A model generated the notes under the pieces. That model had not been told where the DNA came from. It searched no databases and saw only the letters and a program-made list of their open reading frames with translations. DNA of 55,616 bases, taken from positions 1 to 55,616 of the forward strand of contig PMSX01000237.1 of NCBI GenBank assembly GCA_003167495.1. Direction: 5' to 3'. The position numbers were made by a program, and so were the translations under genes. Shown in pieces: positions 25,930 through 34,965 of this stretch (within the stretch, counting starts at the first letter, position 1; every line of letters begins with the position of its first letter). Source of the DNA: Bryobacterales bacterium. GTDB lineage: Bacteria; Acidobacteriota; Terriglobia; Bryobacterales; Bryobacteraceae.

Positions 25930-28362
25930 TTAGAATGATCTATTATTCTTAAAATCTTGCGGCGTCTGCAGGAGATCCGGAGCGGGCGACGGTGGCCGGG
26001 GAATGGTCGATTTCGGTGAGTGCGTTGATCGCGTCGTCACTGTCGCGGGATTTGATGCCGGTCCCGATATAGGATTCAAGAATAGTTGAAGCGGGTGAAT
26101 CATGCCGAAAGCACCGTGTCCGGAATTTAAGATATCCAAAGCTCCCGTGCCTCTCGCGTTTCCAACGCATATGTCATCGCCCGCGGCATTCGATAAGATC
26201 TCCTGAGTGAAGTTACCCTGTCCATCGTTGTGGAAAACAGAAACGCGACGGAAGATCGATTGGTCCTGTTCTGCCGTGACCAAATCTAAGTAGCCCTTTT
26301 GGTCCATATCAACGACGCGGATGGTCTGTGTGTCCGAAAAACTTGCGTCGATCGTAGTCGCAGTCCAGGTTCCATTGCGACGGTCTGCCGGAGCTTCAAA
26401 CCAAATCAGCCCACCTGCTGGCGGCAGTGCGCCATTGGGACCCTCCGATTGGCCCATGACAATGTCCATTCTTCCGTCGCCGTTGAGATCGCCGGATCCG
26501 TAAGCCGCAATATACATGTCGCCCGTGGGGCAACTCGTGGCCGTGCATGGATAAGTAGGCCCTATGTTATGCGTGATCCAACTACCTGTGCGCGCATTTC
26601 CTCCAGTTTCGCGCGGATTCTCGAACCAGACCGCATTGTATGTAGCTGTGGAATTCGCAAGCGTGCTCACTATATTGATACTGCCCTTGCCCGAACCAAT
26701 ATCGAGAAGGGCAACCCCGCGCGTCGCGCTATTGTACTGAACGGGAGTCCACGAATCGGCGGTGTTCTGGAAGTAGATGTAGCTCGGGGTGACGACGTCT
26801 AATAGTCCATCTCCGTCAATGTCCGCGATGATCAGATTGTTCTCACTGCTACTACTCAGGCCCGGGCCAATGGTGTGCATGTTCCAGGTTGCTGTTGTGG
26901 GATCACCGCCTTGCCCGCGTGGATTCTCGAACCAAACGATGGTGCTGATGCCATTGGGCCCAGTAATATAGCTGGCGACGATATCAACCGCGCCGTCTCC
27001 GTTGACATCGAGTGCAACCATATCTCCGTAGGCGTCGCCGTCACCAACGATCGTGTATTTCGGCCATGGGTCGGTCAGCACGCCGGACGCTGGATAGCCG
27101 TACCAATAAATGCCGTCTGTCGGACTTCCAGGCCCAACTCCAAAACCGGCCACTGGATTTAAATGCCCGGTACCTTCAATATCCGCCAAAGTTTTCTCGA
27201 GGAGGGTGGAAGGCGGATTTGCATCAACAGTGACTGCGGAGAAGAGAGCAGGGCCGTCCTGATTGCTGGCCGCCGGGCTGGCAACATTATAAAAATAATC
27301 AACGATCGCGGTGAAAGCCGGCGTGCTCGTGGTAGCCACGTTATAGTTCCCGGCGAACGGGCCAACGCCGGTAATGGCCAACGTGAGAGGGAAGGATGAT
27401 GCCGTTGTAAAATTGACCCCGTCTAAAGACCACTTACCGACCCAATTGTTGCCACTTCTTTCGAGCTGGAGCCAAATCGGCGCTTGCGTCACGTTGATGA
27501 CGGCATCGTTTATGCTGGTCTCGGTCCCATTGATCGTTTGGCCAGCGTAAATATGTACGTTGGTCCCGTCGCTGTACACTTTAAACGCGACGGAATTATT
27601 CGCATCCTGCCGTGCGCTGATTCCTTCTTCCTGGATGCCAATCGCGACAGTCGATTGGAAGCGAGCCTGCACCTGAAAATCGGTGTCGGTGATGTTCTCC
27701 AGCACTTGGACTGGCGGACTGCTAGGCGCCAATTGATCATGGACGGATCCTTGCGGAAGGCTGATCGTTGCGGCGCTGCCATTCAGCGTTACCACCGCGT
27801 CTCCTGCCGAATCGACGATGGTCCATAGAGCCGTGTTCAGGGTCGAGGAATCGAAATTGTCCGAGATAGGGGCACAGTTTACGTTCGGATCTCCTGTGCT
27901 TCCTGTAAGGAATGTTTGGTCGCTGGATGTTGAACTCTGTCCCGTTGAGTTCGTCGAACTGACTTGGTAATGATAAGTTGTGCTGCACGCTAGGCCGGTC
28001 AGCTGGACCGTGTGAGATGTGACGAGTGATGAATTACTGAAAGTCTTTCCATAAGATGCCGTTGTTCCATAATTGACATTGGACGAGGAAGTTTCGTCGG
28101 TTGTCCAGTTAATCGTGACCGTCGTTGAAGTTGGCACAGCGCTAATGGCGCTGATGACTGGCGGGTTTGGAGTGTTGCTATTGTTGCCGGAGCTGCTGCC
28201 TCCTCCGCCACACGAAAGGAGGCAAAGGAGTACGGGAACGGAAAAAAAAACCAGCCGCCGGGCGCTTGGGCCGTCAACATCAATGTTAATGCGCGAAGCG
28301 CAGACGGATTCTTCGTTGCGAACAGATAAAGGCGAAATAATTTCATTGACGCAATTTTTCAT
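25930..28362 (-). CDS. Lipoprotein with fibronectin-like, LamG-like and FG-GAP/VCBS beta-propeller regions
   Basis: An 810-residue surface protein. A lipobox L-L-S-C follows a hydrophobic stretch near residues 36-51, so after processing it should be lipid-anchored, with a G-G-G-G-S-S-S-G-N spacer. Residues about 65-155 resemble the fibronectin-III-like domain of purple-acid-phosphatase-type proteins (T-I-N-W-T-T-D-E). Residues about 170-380 are a LamG/DUF1349-like sandwich with W-L-Q-L-E-R-S-G-N-N. Residues about 430-770 carry repeated calcium-type loops (D-V-N-G-D-G-A-V-D-I-V, D-I-D-G-D-G-L-L-D-V-V, D-L-N-G-D-G-R-M-D-I-V) of an FG-GAP propeller. AGGAGG five bases before the ATG supports the start. 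Ligand unknown; glycan binding is inferred. Confidence 0.88.
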   Translation of the reverse strand: MKNCVNEIISPLSVRNEESVCASRINIDVDGPSARRLVFFSVPVLLCLLSCGGGGSSSGNNSNTPNPPVISAISAVPTSTTVTINWTTDETSSSNVNYGTTASYGKTFSNSSLVTSHTVQLTGLACSTTYHYQVSSTNSTGQSSTSSDQTFLTGSTGDPNVNCAPISDNFDSSTLNTALWTIVDSAGDAVVTLNGSAATISLPQGSVHDQLAPSSPPVQVLENITDTDFQVQARFQSTVAIGIQEEGISARQDANNSVAFKVYSDGTNVHIYAGQTINGTETSINDAVINVTQAPIWLQLERSGNNWVGKWSLDGVNFTTASSFPLTLAITGVGPFAGNYNVATTSTPAFTAIVDYFYNVASPAASNQDGPALFSAVTVDANPPSTLLEKTLADIEGTGHLNPVAGFGVGPGSPTDGIYWYGYPASGVLTDPWPKYTIVGDGDAYGDMVALDVNGDGAVDIVASYITGPNGISTIVWFENPRGQGGDPTTATWNMHTIGPGLSSSSENNLIIADIDGDGLLDVVTPSYIYFQNTADSWTPVQYNSATRGVALLDIGSGKGSINIVSTLANSTATYNAVWFENPRETGGNARTGSWITHNIGPTYPCTATSCPTGDMYIAAYGSGDLNGDGRMDIVMGQSEGPNGALPPAGGLIWFEAPADRRNGTWTATTIDASFSDTQTIRVVDMDQKGYLDLVTAEQDQSIFRRVSVFHNDGQGNFTQEILSNAAGDDICVGNARGTGALDILNSGHGAFGMIHPLQLFLNPISGPASNPATVTTRSTHSPKSTIPRPPSPAPDLLQTPQDFKNNRSF

Positions 28363-28948
28363 GTGCCTCCTAACCAGTAAGATCTACTAGGCTCTTTTGA
28401 CTAGATTCTCCGAAGCAGCAGCCTCAAATGCATTCTGTGGCTCGTGAGATTGCTAGGCCATGGTGACCATTAGAACACAAAGAAACTCAAAAAATACCCG
28501 AAAAAATGCTGGCCTGACCCCTAAAAAGTTCTGCTGCCGCTGGGTCGCCGATCCATTACTCTCGAACCTGTTGTTAGGAGTCGGAGCTTGGCTGACGGAT
28601 CTCGTAACAGTGTAAGCTAAGGACGCCGAACGCCTAGGCCCCGCCAGCGGCAGCCTGGTGTTGCGACATCCGTCGGATCGGCTTGGACCAGTTCTCGGAT
28701 CCATCGCTAACCTCAACGTGTACAACCCAAACGTCAAACGCGCTCACACAATACTCCCCCACCCGCTGTTCTAATTCACCCCTCCACTATTTTCTCCTCG
28801 ACAGCGCCGTCGGCCTTTCTACTCAGTAGACTGGTTTTGTTGATTCAGCAAGCTCTGCATTCGAAGGACAGTTCCCTGGACTTGGAAGTGCCTGCGGAAG
28901 TTTGCTGGTACTGGCACGCCATTTCTCGGAAAGGACAAGTTTACGACG
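28363..28948. other. Intergenic region between divergent lipoprotein and GH172 genes
   Basis: About 586 bp with no protein I can support; open frames at 28453-28737 and 28837-29490 have no family features or sensible composition. It should contain promoters for both flanking genes. A sequence resembling half of a sigma-54 promoter (TGGCACG at 28912) lacks the matching -12 element. Confidence 0.4.
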
Positions 28949-30091
28949 ATGTTGAAATATTCATGTATCATTGCGTCGCTGGCGATTGCCAGCCTGGCGT
29001 TGATGGGGCAGGACGCGCCTTACGGCCTCACTGGCGACCTGAGCAATCTCTACAGACTTTCGAACGCAAAGACGTTCTCCGCCAGCCCGGAGAACGTCAC
29101 CGGAGCCAAAGGTCAGGGGGGGATGGCGACGAAAGGAACGGGCGAGGGTCCGGCTCGCGAACTCGGACGAGGCTGGAAGATCAGCCCGTCTATCGTCATC
29201 AAACCAAAGCAGACATTTGTTCTTGCCGACATCGACGGACAGGGGGCGATCCAGCACATCTGGATGACGCCCACCGGAACCTGGCGGTACTCGATTCTGA
29301 GAATGTACTGGGACGGCGAGAAAGACCCGTCCATCGAGGTGCCGGTGGGCGACTTCTTCACCATGGGCTGGGGAGTTTACGCCAAAGTGCAGTCGCTCGC
29401 CGTGTGCGTCAATCCGGGCAGCGCGTTCAATTCTTATTGGCCTATGCCTTTCCGGAAACACGCGAAGATCACCATGGAAAACTTGGATGACCGGGACATG
29501 GTGGTCTACTATCAGATTGACTACACCCAGACAGAAGTGCCGAAAGACGCCGCGTATTTCCACGCGCAGTTCCGCCGGGTGAATCCGCTTCCTTACAAGG
29601 ACGTGTACACGATCCTCGACGGCGTAAAAGGCAAGGGACAATATGTGGGAACCTATCTTGCCTATGGCGTCCACAATGACGGCTGGTGGGGCGAGGGAGA
29701 AATCAAGTTCTACCTGGACGGCGACAAGGACTTTCCGACCATCAACGGGACCGGGACGGAAGATTATTTCTGCGGTTCGTACAATTTCGAAAATCAGGAG
29801 AAGAAGCAGTACGAGGAGTTCACCTCGCCGTACAGCGGACTGATTCAGGTGATCAAGCCGGACGGACTGTACAAATCCCAGCAGAGATTCGGTCTCTATC
29901 GATGGCACATTGTCGACCCGATCCGGTTTGACAACGACCTGAAAGTGACCATGCAGGATCTGGGCTGGCGCAGCGGAGGGCGCTATCTTCCACTGCAGGA
30001 CGATATGTCTTCGGTGGCGTTCTGGTATCAGACCGAGCCGCACACTGTGTTTCCGCCCCTGCCCGACAAGGATCATCTGGAAGTGAATTAA
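28949..30091 (+). CDS. Secreted DUF2961 protein (glycoside hydrolase family 172)
   Basis: A 380-residue protein with a signal peptide (about residues 1-20, cleavage near L-M-G-Q). GH172 enzymes act on fructofuranosyl or arabinofuranosyl linkages and usually assemble as multimers of double jelly-roll subunits. Family hallmarks are I-Q-H-I-W-M-T near residue 95, G-W-W-G-E-G-E-I-K-F-Y (E251) and G-T-G-T-E-D-Y-F (E271). These two Glu residues, about 20 apart, fit the spacing of the reported catalytic pair in characterised members. It stands alone between the lipoprotein and the PadR/permease pair; a role in trimming an extracellular glycan is inferred. Confidence 0.9.
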   Translation: MLKYSCIIASLAIASLALMGQDAPYGLTGDLSNLYRLSNAKTFSASPENVTGAKGQGGMATKGTGEGPARELGRGWKISPSIVIKPKQTFVLADIDGQGAIQHIWMTPTGTWRYSILRMYWDGEKDPSIEVPVGDFFTMGWGVYAKVQSLAVCVNPGSAFNSYWPMPFRKHAKITMENLDDRDMVVYYQIDYTQTEVPKDAAYFHAQFRRVNPLPYKDVYTILDGVKGKGQYVGTYLAYGVHNDGWWGEGEIKFYLDGDKDFPTINGTGTEDYFCGSYNFENQEKKQYEEFTSPYSGLIQVIKPDGLYKSQQRFGLYRWHIVDPIRFDNDLKVTMQDLGWRSGGRYLPLQDDMSSVAFWYQTEPHTVFPPLPDKDHLEVN

Positions 30092-30140
30092 GCGGTAAGC
30101 CGAAATATGTGTAATAGTTTCGTTCACCACCTAACTGAGC

Positions 30141-30162
30141 TATACTTATGTGGTATAACCAC
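30141..30162 (+). promoter_or_regulatory. -10-like box and perfect inverted repeat before padR
   Basis: TATACT at 30141-30146 can serve as a -10 box. Directly after it, GTGGT-ATA-ACCAC at 30150-30162 is a perfect inverted repeat, just in front of the padR ribosome site (GGGAGG). PadR proteins bind such short palindromes, so autoregulation of padR and the permease gene is likely. Confidence 0.6.
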
Positions 30163-30174
30163 AGGGAGGCACTG

Positions 30175-30528
30175 ATGGGCGATTCCAAACTAGATCTTTT
30201 GCAAGGCACGCTGGATGTGATGGTCCTCCAGACCCTGGAAGTAATGGGTCCGCTGCATGGATACGGCATTGCGCGTCGTATCGAACAGGTAAGCAGCGAT
30301 GAAGTGTTGCTAAACCAGGGCACCATTTACGCAGCGTTGGTGCGATTGCAACAGCGAGGTTGGATCGCGGGCCGGTGGGGCACTTCAGAAAACAACCGGA
30401 AGGCGAAGTTCTACTCGATCACAAGGGCGGGCCAAAAGCAGTTGGCGAAGGACACTGCCTACTGGCAAAGGCTGTCAGCCGTGATTGGGCGGGTTCTTTC
30501 CATGCACGGCCAAGGAGAAGAAAAATGA
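30175..30528 (+). CDS. PadR family transcriptional regulator
   Basis: A 117-residue winged-helix repressor. Seen are L-L-Q-G-T-L-D-V-M-V-L-Q-T-L, the G-P-L-H-G-Y-G-I-A-R-R-I-E helix, L-N-Q-G-T-I-Y-A-A-L-V-R-L-Q-Q-R-G-W-I recognition helix and wing, and Y-S-I-T-R-A-G closing the fold. GGGAGG and ATG at 30175 give the start; ATG 30148 would put the palindrome inside the gene. The stop overlaps the permease start as ATGA, the common acidobacterial PadR-permease arrangement, so it probably controls that transporter in response to a small molecule. Confidence 0.93.
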   Translation: MGDSKLDLLQGTLDVMVLQTLEVMGPLHGYGIARRIEQVSSDEVLLNQGTIYAALVRLQQRGWIAGRWGTSENNRKAKFYSITRAGQKQLAKDTAYWQRLSAVIGRVLSMHGQGEEK

Positions 30529-33176
30529 ATCATTCGGTTCGAGAAGCACTCAATCGAATGCGTTCGTTCTTCCGCAAAGATCCGCTTGATCAGGAACTGG
30601 ACAGTGAGATAGCTTCCCATCTGGCTATGGCCGTGGAGGAGAACATAGCGCGCGGTTTGCCGGCGGGAGAAGCCCGTCGCTTGGCGCTTGCGCGATTTGG
30701 CGGAGTGCAACAAGCGCGCGAGACGCATCGCGAAACACGCGGGTTGCCCTGGCTCGACGTGATGACGCAGGATCTCCGTTTCACCTTCCGCACAATGCGA
30801 CGCGACCCTGCGTTCACGATCGTGGCGGTGGTGATTCTGGCTCTTGGCATAGGAGCGAATGTCGCCGTGTTCAGTGTAGTGAATACAATTTTGCTGCGAC
30901 CGCTGCCATTTCACGATTCGCAACAGTTGGTGCGGATTGTGGAGAGGAACCCGGCTGCCGGGGAATCCAGCAAGACCTATACGGCGGACGCTACACAGGA
31001 TATTCAGCAACAGAACCATTCGTTTCAATCTGTCAGTGGCTATTTCGCGTTCACTGGACCAGATAACTTCAAGCTCATTGGGCATGAGCAACCGGTGCCA
31101 TTGACCGGAATACTGGTGGCGGAAGGTTTCTTTCAAACGCTTGCCGTTGAACCTGTGTTAGGGCGGTTATTCAAGGCCGACGAATTCGTGAAACACGCTC
31201 AGCCGGTGGCGCTGTTGACTTACCCGGTCTGGAAGCGGCAATTTGGCAGCGATCGCAGCATCGTTGGGCGAACCGTTGATTTAAACAACACTTCTGTAAC
31301 GGTGATCGGAGTGTTGCCGGAGACATTCGATTTTGGCTCCGTTTTTTCACCGGGAGCGAAGGTCGATCTCTTCACGCCGTACATCATGGATGATTTCCGC
31401 GACGATGGAAACGACCTCGCGTTGATCGGGCGGCTGAAACAAGGGGTGACGTTGGCACAAGCACAACGCGAGGCCGATCAACTCATTCCGCAGCTCTATT
31501 TCTCACACAAGCATCCTGAATATGGAAAAGGCTACACGGGGCAAGTTACCGGATTGAAGGAGTATGTCAGTGGCAAGTTGCGACGCTCGCTGATTGTGCT
31601 GTGGTGCGCTGTTGGTCTGATTTTGCTGATTGTTTGCGTGAATCTGTCAAACCTGCTATTGGCGCGGGCGGCCGCGCGGAGCAAAGAATTTGCCATGCGT
31701 ACTGCTTTGGGGGCGAGACGCGGGCGGTTGATACGTCAATCGCTAACAGAGAGCTTCGTGTTAGCCGCGGCAGGAGCAGTGGTTGGTTTAGGACTCAGCT
31801 ATGTGGTGATCTCGTATCTGGCTCATCAGGGATCGATCGCGCTGCCGTTGCTCGGCATGGTTCGGGTGGATGGCGGAGCGCTGGGATGGACGGTATTGGT
31901 CGCTGTCAGTGCAGCGATTCTTTTCGGATCGGTGCCGGGTCTCCGCATCGCAGATCGAAATTTACAGGAGGTGTTGAAAGACAGCGGGCATGGAACCAGC
32001 AGCGGTCGGAAACATGACCGTCTCCGCTCGACCTTAGTCATAGCGGAGATCGCTCTGGCTTGCGTACTCCTGGTCGGTGCCGGCTTGCTGCTACGCAGCT
32101 TTCTGCATGTTCTGGACGTTGATTTGGGCTTTCACGCGAGTGGCGCGGCGGCGATCAGCATCGACGATGGCGATGACGGGAATCCGGCCAAGCGCGCCGC
32201 GGTATGGCAGGAATTTGTGAACCGAACTTCGATGATCCCGGGCGTGGAGGCTGTGGGCATTTCCGATAACCTGCCCATGAGCCGGAACCGCAGTTGGGGA
32301 ATTGCAGCAAAGGGCCAGCAGAAAACCAATGCTCTGGATTTCGTTCCCGTGTACGTCTACATCGTCTCGCCGGGCTATCTAAAGGCGATGGGAATGCGGC
32401 TGATGCAAGGTCGCGATATCGGATGGGAAGACCTCTACAACAACAGAAGCGTAGTCATCATCAATGAGACTGTTGCACGAAAGTTGTGGCCACAACAGAA
32501 CCCCATTGGCCGTACAGCTGTTGCAGGCGGTGCGGATGCGGAGGTGATTGGCGTTATTGCGGACGTACGCGAAAGCAGTGCGGAAGAAAATGCGGGAGCA
32601 CAGATGTACCTGCCGAGCACGAAGCAGTTTGGGCCCGAAGGCGCGAACCTGGTGATGCGTTCGAAGCTACCTTCCAGCGCCCTGGCAATGACTGTGATGA
32701 GAACGCTGCGGCAGATAAATCCCGGACAACCGGCGACGGAACTTAAGCGGATTCAGACGCTGGTGGATCACACGACGTCCCCGAGACGCTTCTTTGTGCT
32801 GCTGGTTGGAACGTTTGCTGGTCTAGGGGTTCTGCTCGCTTCGCTGGGAATTTACGGCGTTATCTCATACTCCGTTACTCGGCAGACGCAGGAAATAGGC
32901 ATACGCATGGCCCTTGGAGCGACGGAAGGCCGAGTGCAGCTTGGGGTAATCTGGAAAACACTGCGACTTGCGCTGATTGGCATCACGGTTGGAATCTTCG
33001 CGTCAGTTGTCGTGGCGCGGCTTATTGCTTCGTTGCTTTTTCAAACTGCTCCCACCGATCCGTTTGCATTCGCCGGGATGGTGATTCTGTTGACCACAGT
33101 TGCGCTGCTTGCCGGATATCTCCCAGCGCGAAGAGCTTCAAAAATCCATCCACTGGTTGCACTGCGCACACAGTGA
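30525..33176 (+). CDS. MacB/FtsX-type ABC transporter permease (acidobacterial duplicated-orphan-permease type)
   Basis: An 883-residue inner-membrane protein. The first ~80 residues form the helical prefix domain (F-F-R-K-D-P-L-D-Q-E-L-D-S-E-I and A-R-R-L-A-L-A-R-F-G-G). Then follow twice a MacB-type periplasmic domain and an FtsX core: first module starts D-L-R-F-T-F-R-T-M-R-R-D-P-A-F-T with the helix A-L-G-I-G-A-N-V-A-V-F-S-V-V-N; the second ends with Q-E-I-G-I-R-M-A-L-G-A and a final helix pair with P-A-R-R-A-S-K-I-H-P-L. Such proteins normally work with a separate ATPase, not seen here. Starts at ATG 30525 overlapping the padR stop. Confidence 0.93.
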   Translation: MNHSVREALNRMRSFFRKDPLDQELDSEIASHLAMAVEENIARGLPAGEARRLALARFGGVQQARETHRETRGLPWLDVMTQDLRFTFRTMRRDPAFTIVAVVILALGIGANVAVFSVVNTILLRPLPFHDSQQLVRIVERNPAAGESSKTYTADATQDIQQQNHSFQSVSGYFAFTGPDNFKLIGHEQPVPLTGILVAEGFFQTLAVEPVLGRLFKADEFVKHAQPVALLTYPVWKRQFGSDRSIVGRTVDLNNTSVTVIGVLPETFDFGSVFSPGAKVDLFTPYIMDDFRDDGNDLALIGRLKQGVTLAQAQREADQLIPQLYFSHKHPEYGKGYTGQVTGLKEYVSGKLRRSLIVLWCAVGLILLIVCVNLSNLLLARAAARSKEFAMRTALGARRGRLIRQSLTESFVLAAAGAVVGLGLSYVVISYLAHQGSIALPLLGMVRVDGGALGWTVLVAVSAAILFGSVPGLRIADRNLQEVLKDSGHGTSSGRKHDRLRSTLVIAEIALACVLLVGAGLLLRSFLHVLDVDLGFHASGAAAISIDDGDDGNPAKRAAVWQEFVNRTSMIPGVEAVGISDNLPMSRNRSWGIAAKGQQKTNALDFVPVYVYIVSPGYLKAMGMRLMQGRDIGWEDLYNNRSVVIINETVARKLWPQQNPIGRTAVAGGADAEVIGVIADVRESSAEENAGAQMYLPSTKQFGPEGANLVMRSKLPSSALAMTVMRTLRQINPGQPATELKRIQTLVDHTTSPRRFFVLLVGTFAGLGVLLASLGIYGVISYSVTRQTQEIGIRMALGATEGRVQLGVIWKTLRLALIGITVGIFASVVVARLIASLLFQTAPTDPFAFAGMVILLTTVALLAGYLPARRASKIHPLVALRTQ

Positions 33177-33241
33177 AATCGAAACAGCGTCTGAAGTTTT
33201 CGTACGGCGCCAACTAGAGCGGCCTTGCGGACCAAGTCCGC

Positions 33242-34357
33242 TCACTTCTTTGAGTAACCATGCCAAACATATTCCAAAGCTAACGGCAGCGTTTGCAACC
33301 TCACCCCGTGGTCGCAGTGACTGGCATTCCTCGTAAACAAAAATTGGTACCGATAGCCTTTTTGCGCCAGCACTTTGGCCATCCGCTCATTGGCGAGGAC
33401 CCAGTCGTGATAGTTGTCGCGCGTAATCAGGTTGTCCCGGTCGCTCACCTGCATCCAAATCCGCAAAGGTTTCTTTGGGCTATTCGCAATCAGCGTGTCA
33501 TGGAATTCCCATGCGCCGTGCGGCGTTTCGGCATTGTATGGCCACTGTTGGTATACGAAGGTCCCGGAATAGCTCAGAACCCGGTGATAGAGATCCGGCC
33601 GGTACCACGCCATCGCCATCGCCGCAGCAGCACCTGAACTGCAACCCATCGCGGCGCGTCCCTCTGGATTCTTGGTCAGTTTGATGTTGTACTGTTTCTC
33701 CACATAAGGCAGCACTTCGGTTTCTACAAATTGCGCGTACACTCCCGACATCGTGTCGTACTCCAGCCCACGCTGGCTGCCCTGCGCGTCGCCGCCGCCG
33801 TTGCCGATCGAAATGGCGATCATCACCGGCACCCGTTTCTCCGCGATCAAGTTGTCAAGCGCTGTGAACAAAGTCTTGTCCGGCCCATCTGTTCCAACAA
33901 TGAAAGGCGCTTCCGCACCCGCCACATATTGGCGCGGCACATACACCGCCACCTTGCGGCTATAGGGAGCCGGGTGGCTGTTGACGATTAGCTTCGTCGG
34001 GTCTGCTGGATCCGGTTGCGCAAAAGTGCCCGGCTCCCGCATTACGCCCGGATAGATCTTACTGTCTGTGGAGTTCATGGTGAACTCGAACACCTGTCCC
34101 TGCGGCACGCCTTCCTTGACCGACATCTCGGGCGCGGCGTTATGCGTTGGGCCGACAATGAAATTCCCGTTTTGCTGAGCGGAGGGAAGATTCCCATCCT
34201 GCAGTTCTTTCGCCTTGACGTAGCCGGTAGTGTGGGGATCGCGAGTCGGTGCCGTCGGACGTGCAGCGGCCTGTGGCGTCGCCGGGCTCTGCGCGACGGC
34301 GCTGCAGGGACTAGCGAAGAAGTAAAGTAAGGCTGCCGTCAAATAAACAAGAATCAT
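33242..34357 (-). CDS. Secreted esterase, Esterase D / enterochelin-esterase-like
   Basis: A 371-residue alpha/beta hydrolase with a signal peptide (about residues 1-22, ending A-V-A-Q). After a Pro/Ala-rich stretch and a beta-rich N-terminal domain, the hydrolase domain carries the nucleophile S240 in G-C-S-S-G, a likely Asp in V-S-D-R-D, and His in S-H-C-D-H-G. The motif A-I-S-I-G-N-G-G-G and V-L-P-Y-V-E-K-Q-Y are typical for PF00756-type esterases. GGGAGG lies ten bases before ATG. Convergent to the permease gene. Substrate unknown; acyl or feruloyl sugar esters are possible. Confidence 0.88.
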   Translation of the reverse strand: MILVYLTAALLYFFASPCSAVAQSPATPQAAARPTAPTRDPHTTGYVKAKELQDGNLPSAQQNGNFIVGPTHNAAPEMSVKEGVPQGQVFEFTMNSTDSKIYPGVMREPGTFAQPDPADPTKLIVNSHPAPYSRKVAVYVPRQYVAGAEAPFIVGTDGPDKTLFTALDNLIAEKRVPVMIAISIGNGGGDAQGSQRGLEYDTMSGVYAQFVETEVLPYVEKQYNIKLTKNPEGRAAMGCSSGAAAAMAMAWYRPDLYHRVLSYSGTFVYQQWPYNAETPHGAWEFHDTLIANSPKKPLRIWMQVSDRDNLITRDNYHDWVLANERMAKVLAQKGYRYQFLFTRNASHCDHGVRLQTLPLALEYVWHGYSKK

Positions 34358-34540
34358 CGGAGAACACCTCCCATGATCCTAACGAAACCAAATCAGGACG
34401 CTAAATGCTGCCGGTCGGTCGCGAACAAGCGGGGCGGCGGAACGCCAGTCTGGGCGCGGCGGCTTAGCAAGAGTGTGAAAGAATTAAACCAACGGAGAGC
34501 GGCCGGAGTCAACTCCGCCCGCGAGAAAAGGAGGATCCAC

Positions 34541-34687
34541 GTGATCGAAACGGCTATTGTTCTCGTGTTGACCGCGGTCTTAACAGGTGTATTAATCACC
34601 GGCCGCATTTTCAAAGGCAAACATGCACGCCAGAATGATGATCTACGGCTGCATCTTATGAGGAGAGAAAACCGTCAGAATCAATAA
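34541..34687 (+). CDS. Small single-helix membrane protein (hypothetical)
   Basis: A strong ribosome site (AAGGAGGATCCAC) precedes GTG 34541. The 48-residue product begins M-I-E-T-A-I-V-L-V-L-T-A-V-L-T, a single transmembrane helix, then a basic, polar tail. The open frame extends back to 34373 but that part has no ribosome site and looks like upstream shadow. I do not recognise the family. It stands alone between the esterase and the glycine-rich protein. Confidence 0.5.
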   Translation: MIETAIVLVLTAVLTGVLITGRIFKGKHARQNDDLRLHLMRRENRQNQ

Positions 34688-34790
34688 CATTGTCGCATGT
34701 CAAGCGCCACTAGCTGCCCGCGGCATCGAGAGCGCCTCATCCCTGTCGCGGGCCCGTCGCATTTCGATCTCAGGTGCAAACCGGGTAGCA

Positions 34791-34852
34791 TTACTCAGCC
34801 GCGACTGTCAAGGAGCGGCAACGATACTCCAATTTACGCAATTAAGCACTAG
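34791..34852 (+). repeat. MITE-like dispersed repeat, copy B (right half only)
   Basis: Matches the right ~62 bp of copies A and C (T-T-A-C-T-C-A-G-C-C-G-C-G-A-C-T-G to G-C-A-C-T-A-G). The left half, with the CTCCG hairpin, is missing. Lies in the 278-bp gap 34688-34965, which otherwise shows nothing recognisable. Confidence 0.75.
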
Positions 34853-34965
34853 CCCTTCAAACGAAGTCAACAAAAGAGCAATTAAACCGCGGCTGCGAAC
34901 GTAGACTCACACAACTGCCATATGCGCGTGGCAAGAGCATCATACCCCGAAGGCGTCTTCATTTC

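Noticed and set aside
28453..28737. 94-codon minus-strand open frame in the 28.4-28.9 kb gap
   Set aside because: No ribosome site, no protein features, composition not coding-like.
28912..28930. Sigma-54-like promoter TGGCACG before the GH172 gene
   Set aside because: The -12 half reads TTCTC instead of TTGC, so the match is too weak.
28961..30130. A 389-codon open frame on the minus strand opposite the GH172 gene
   Set aside because: It is a mirror of the coding strand. The plus-strand protein has a signal peptide and clear GH172 motifs; the minus frame has no recognisable motif.
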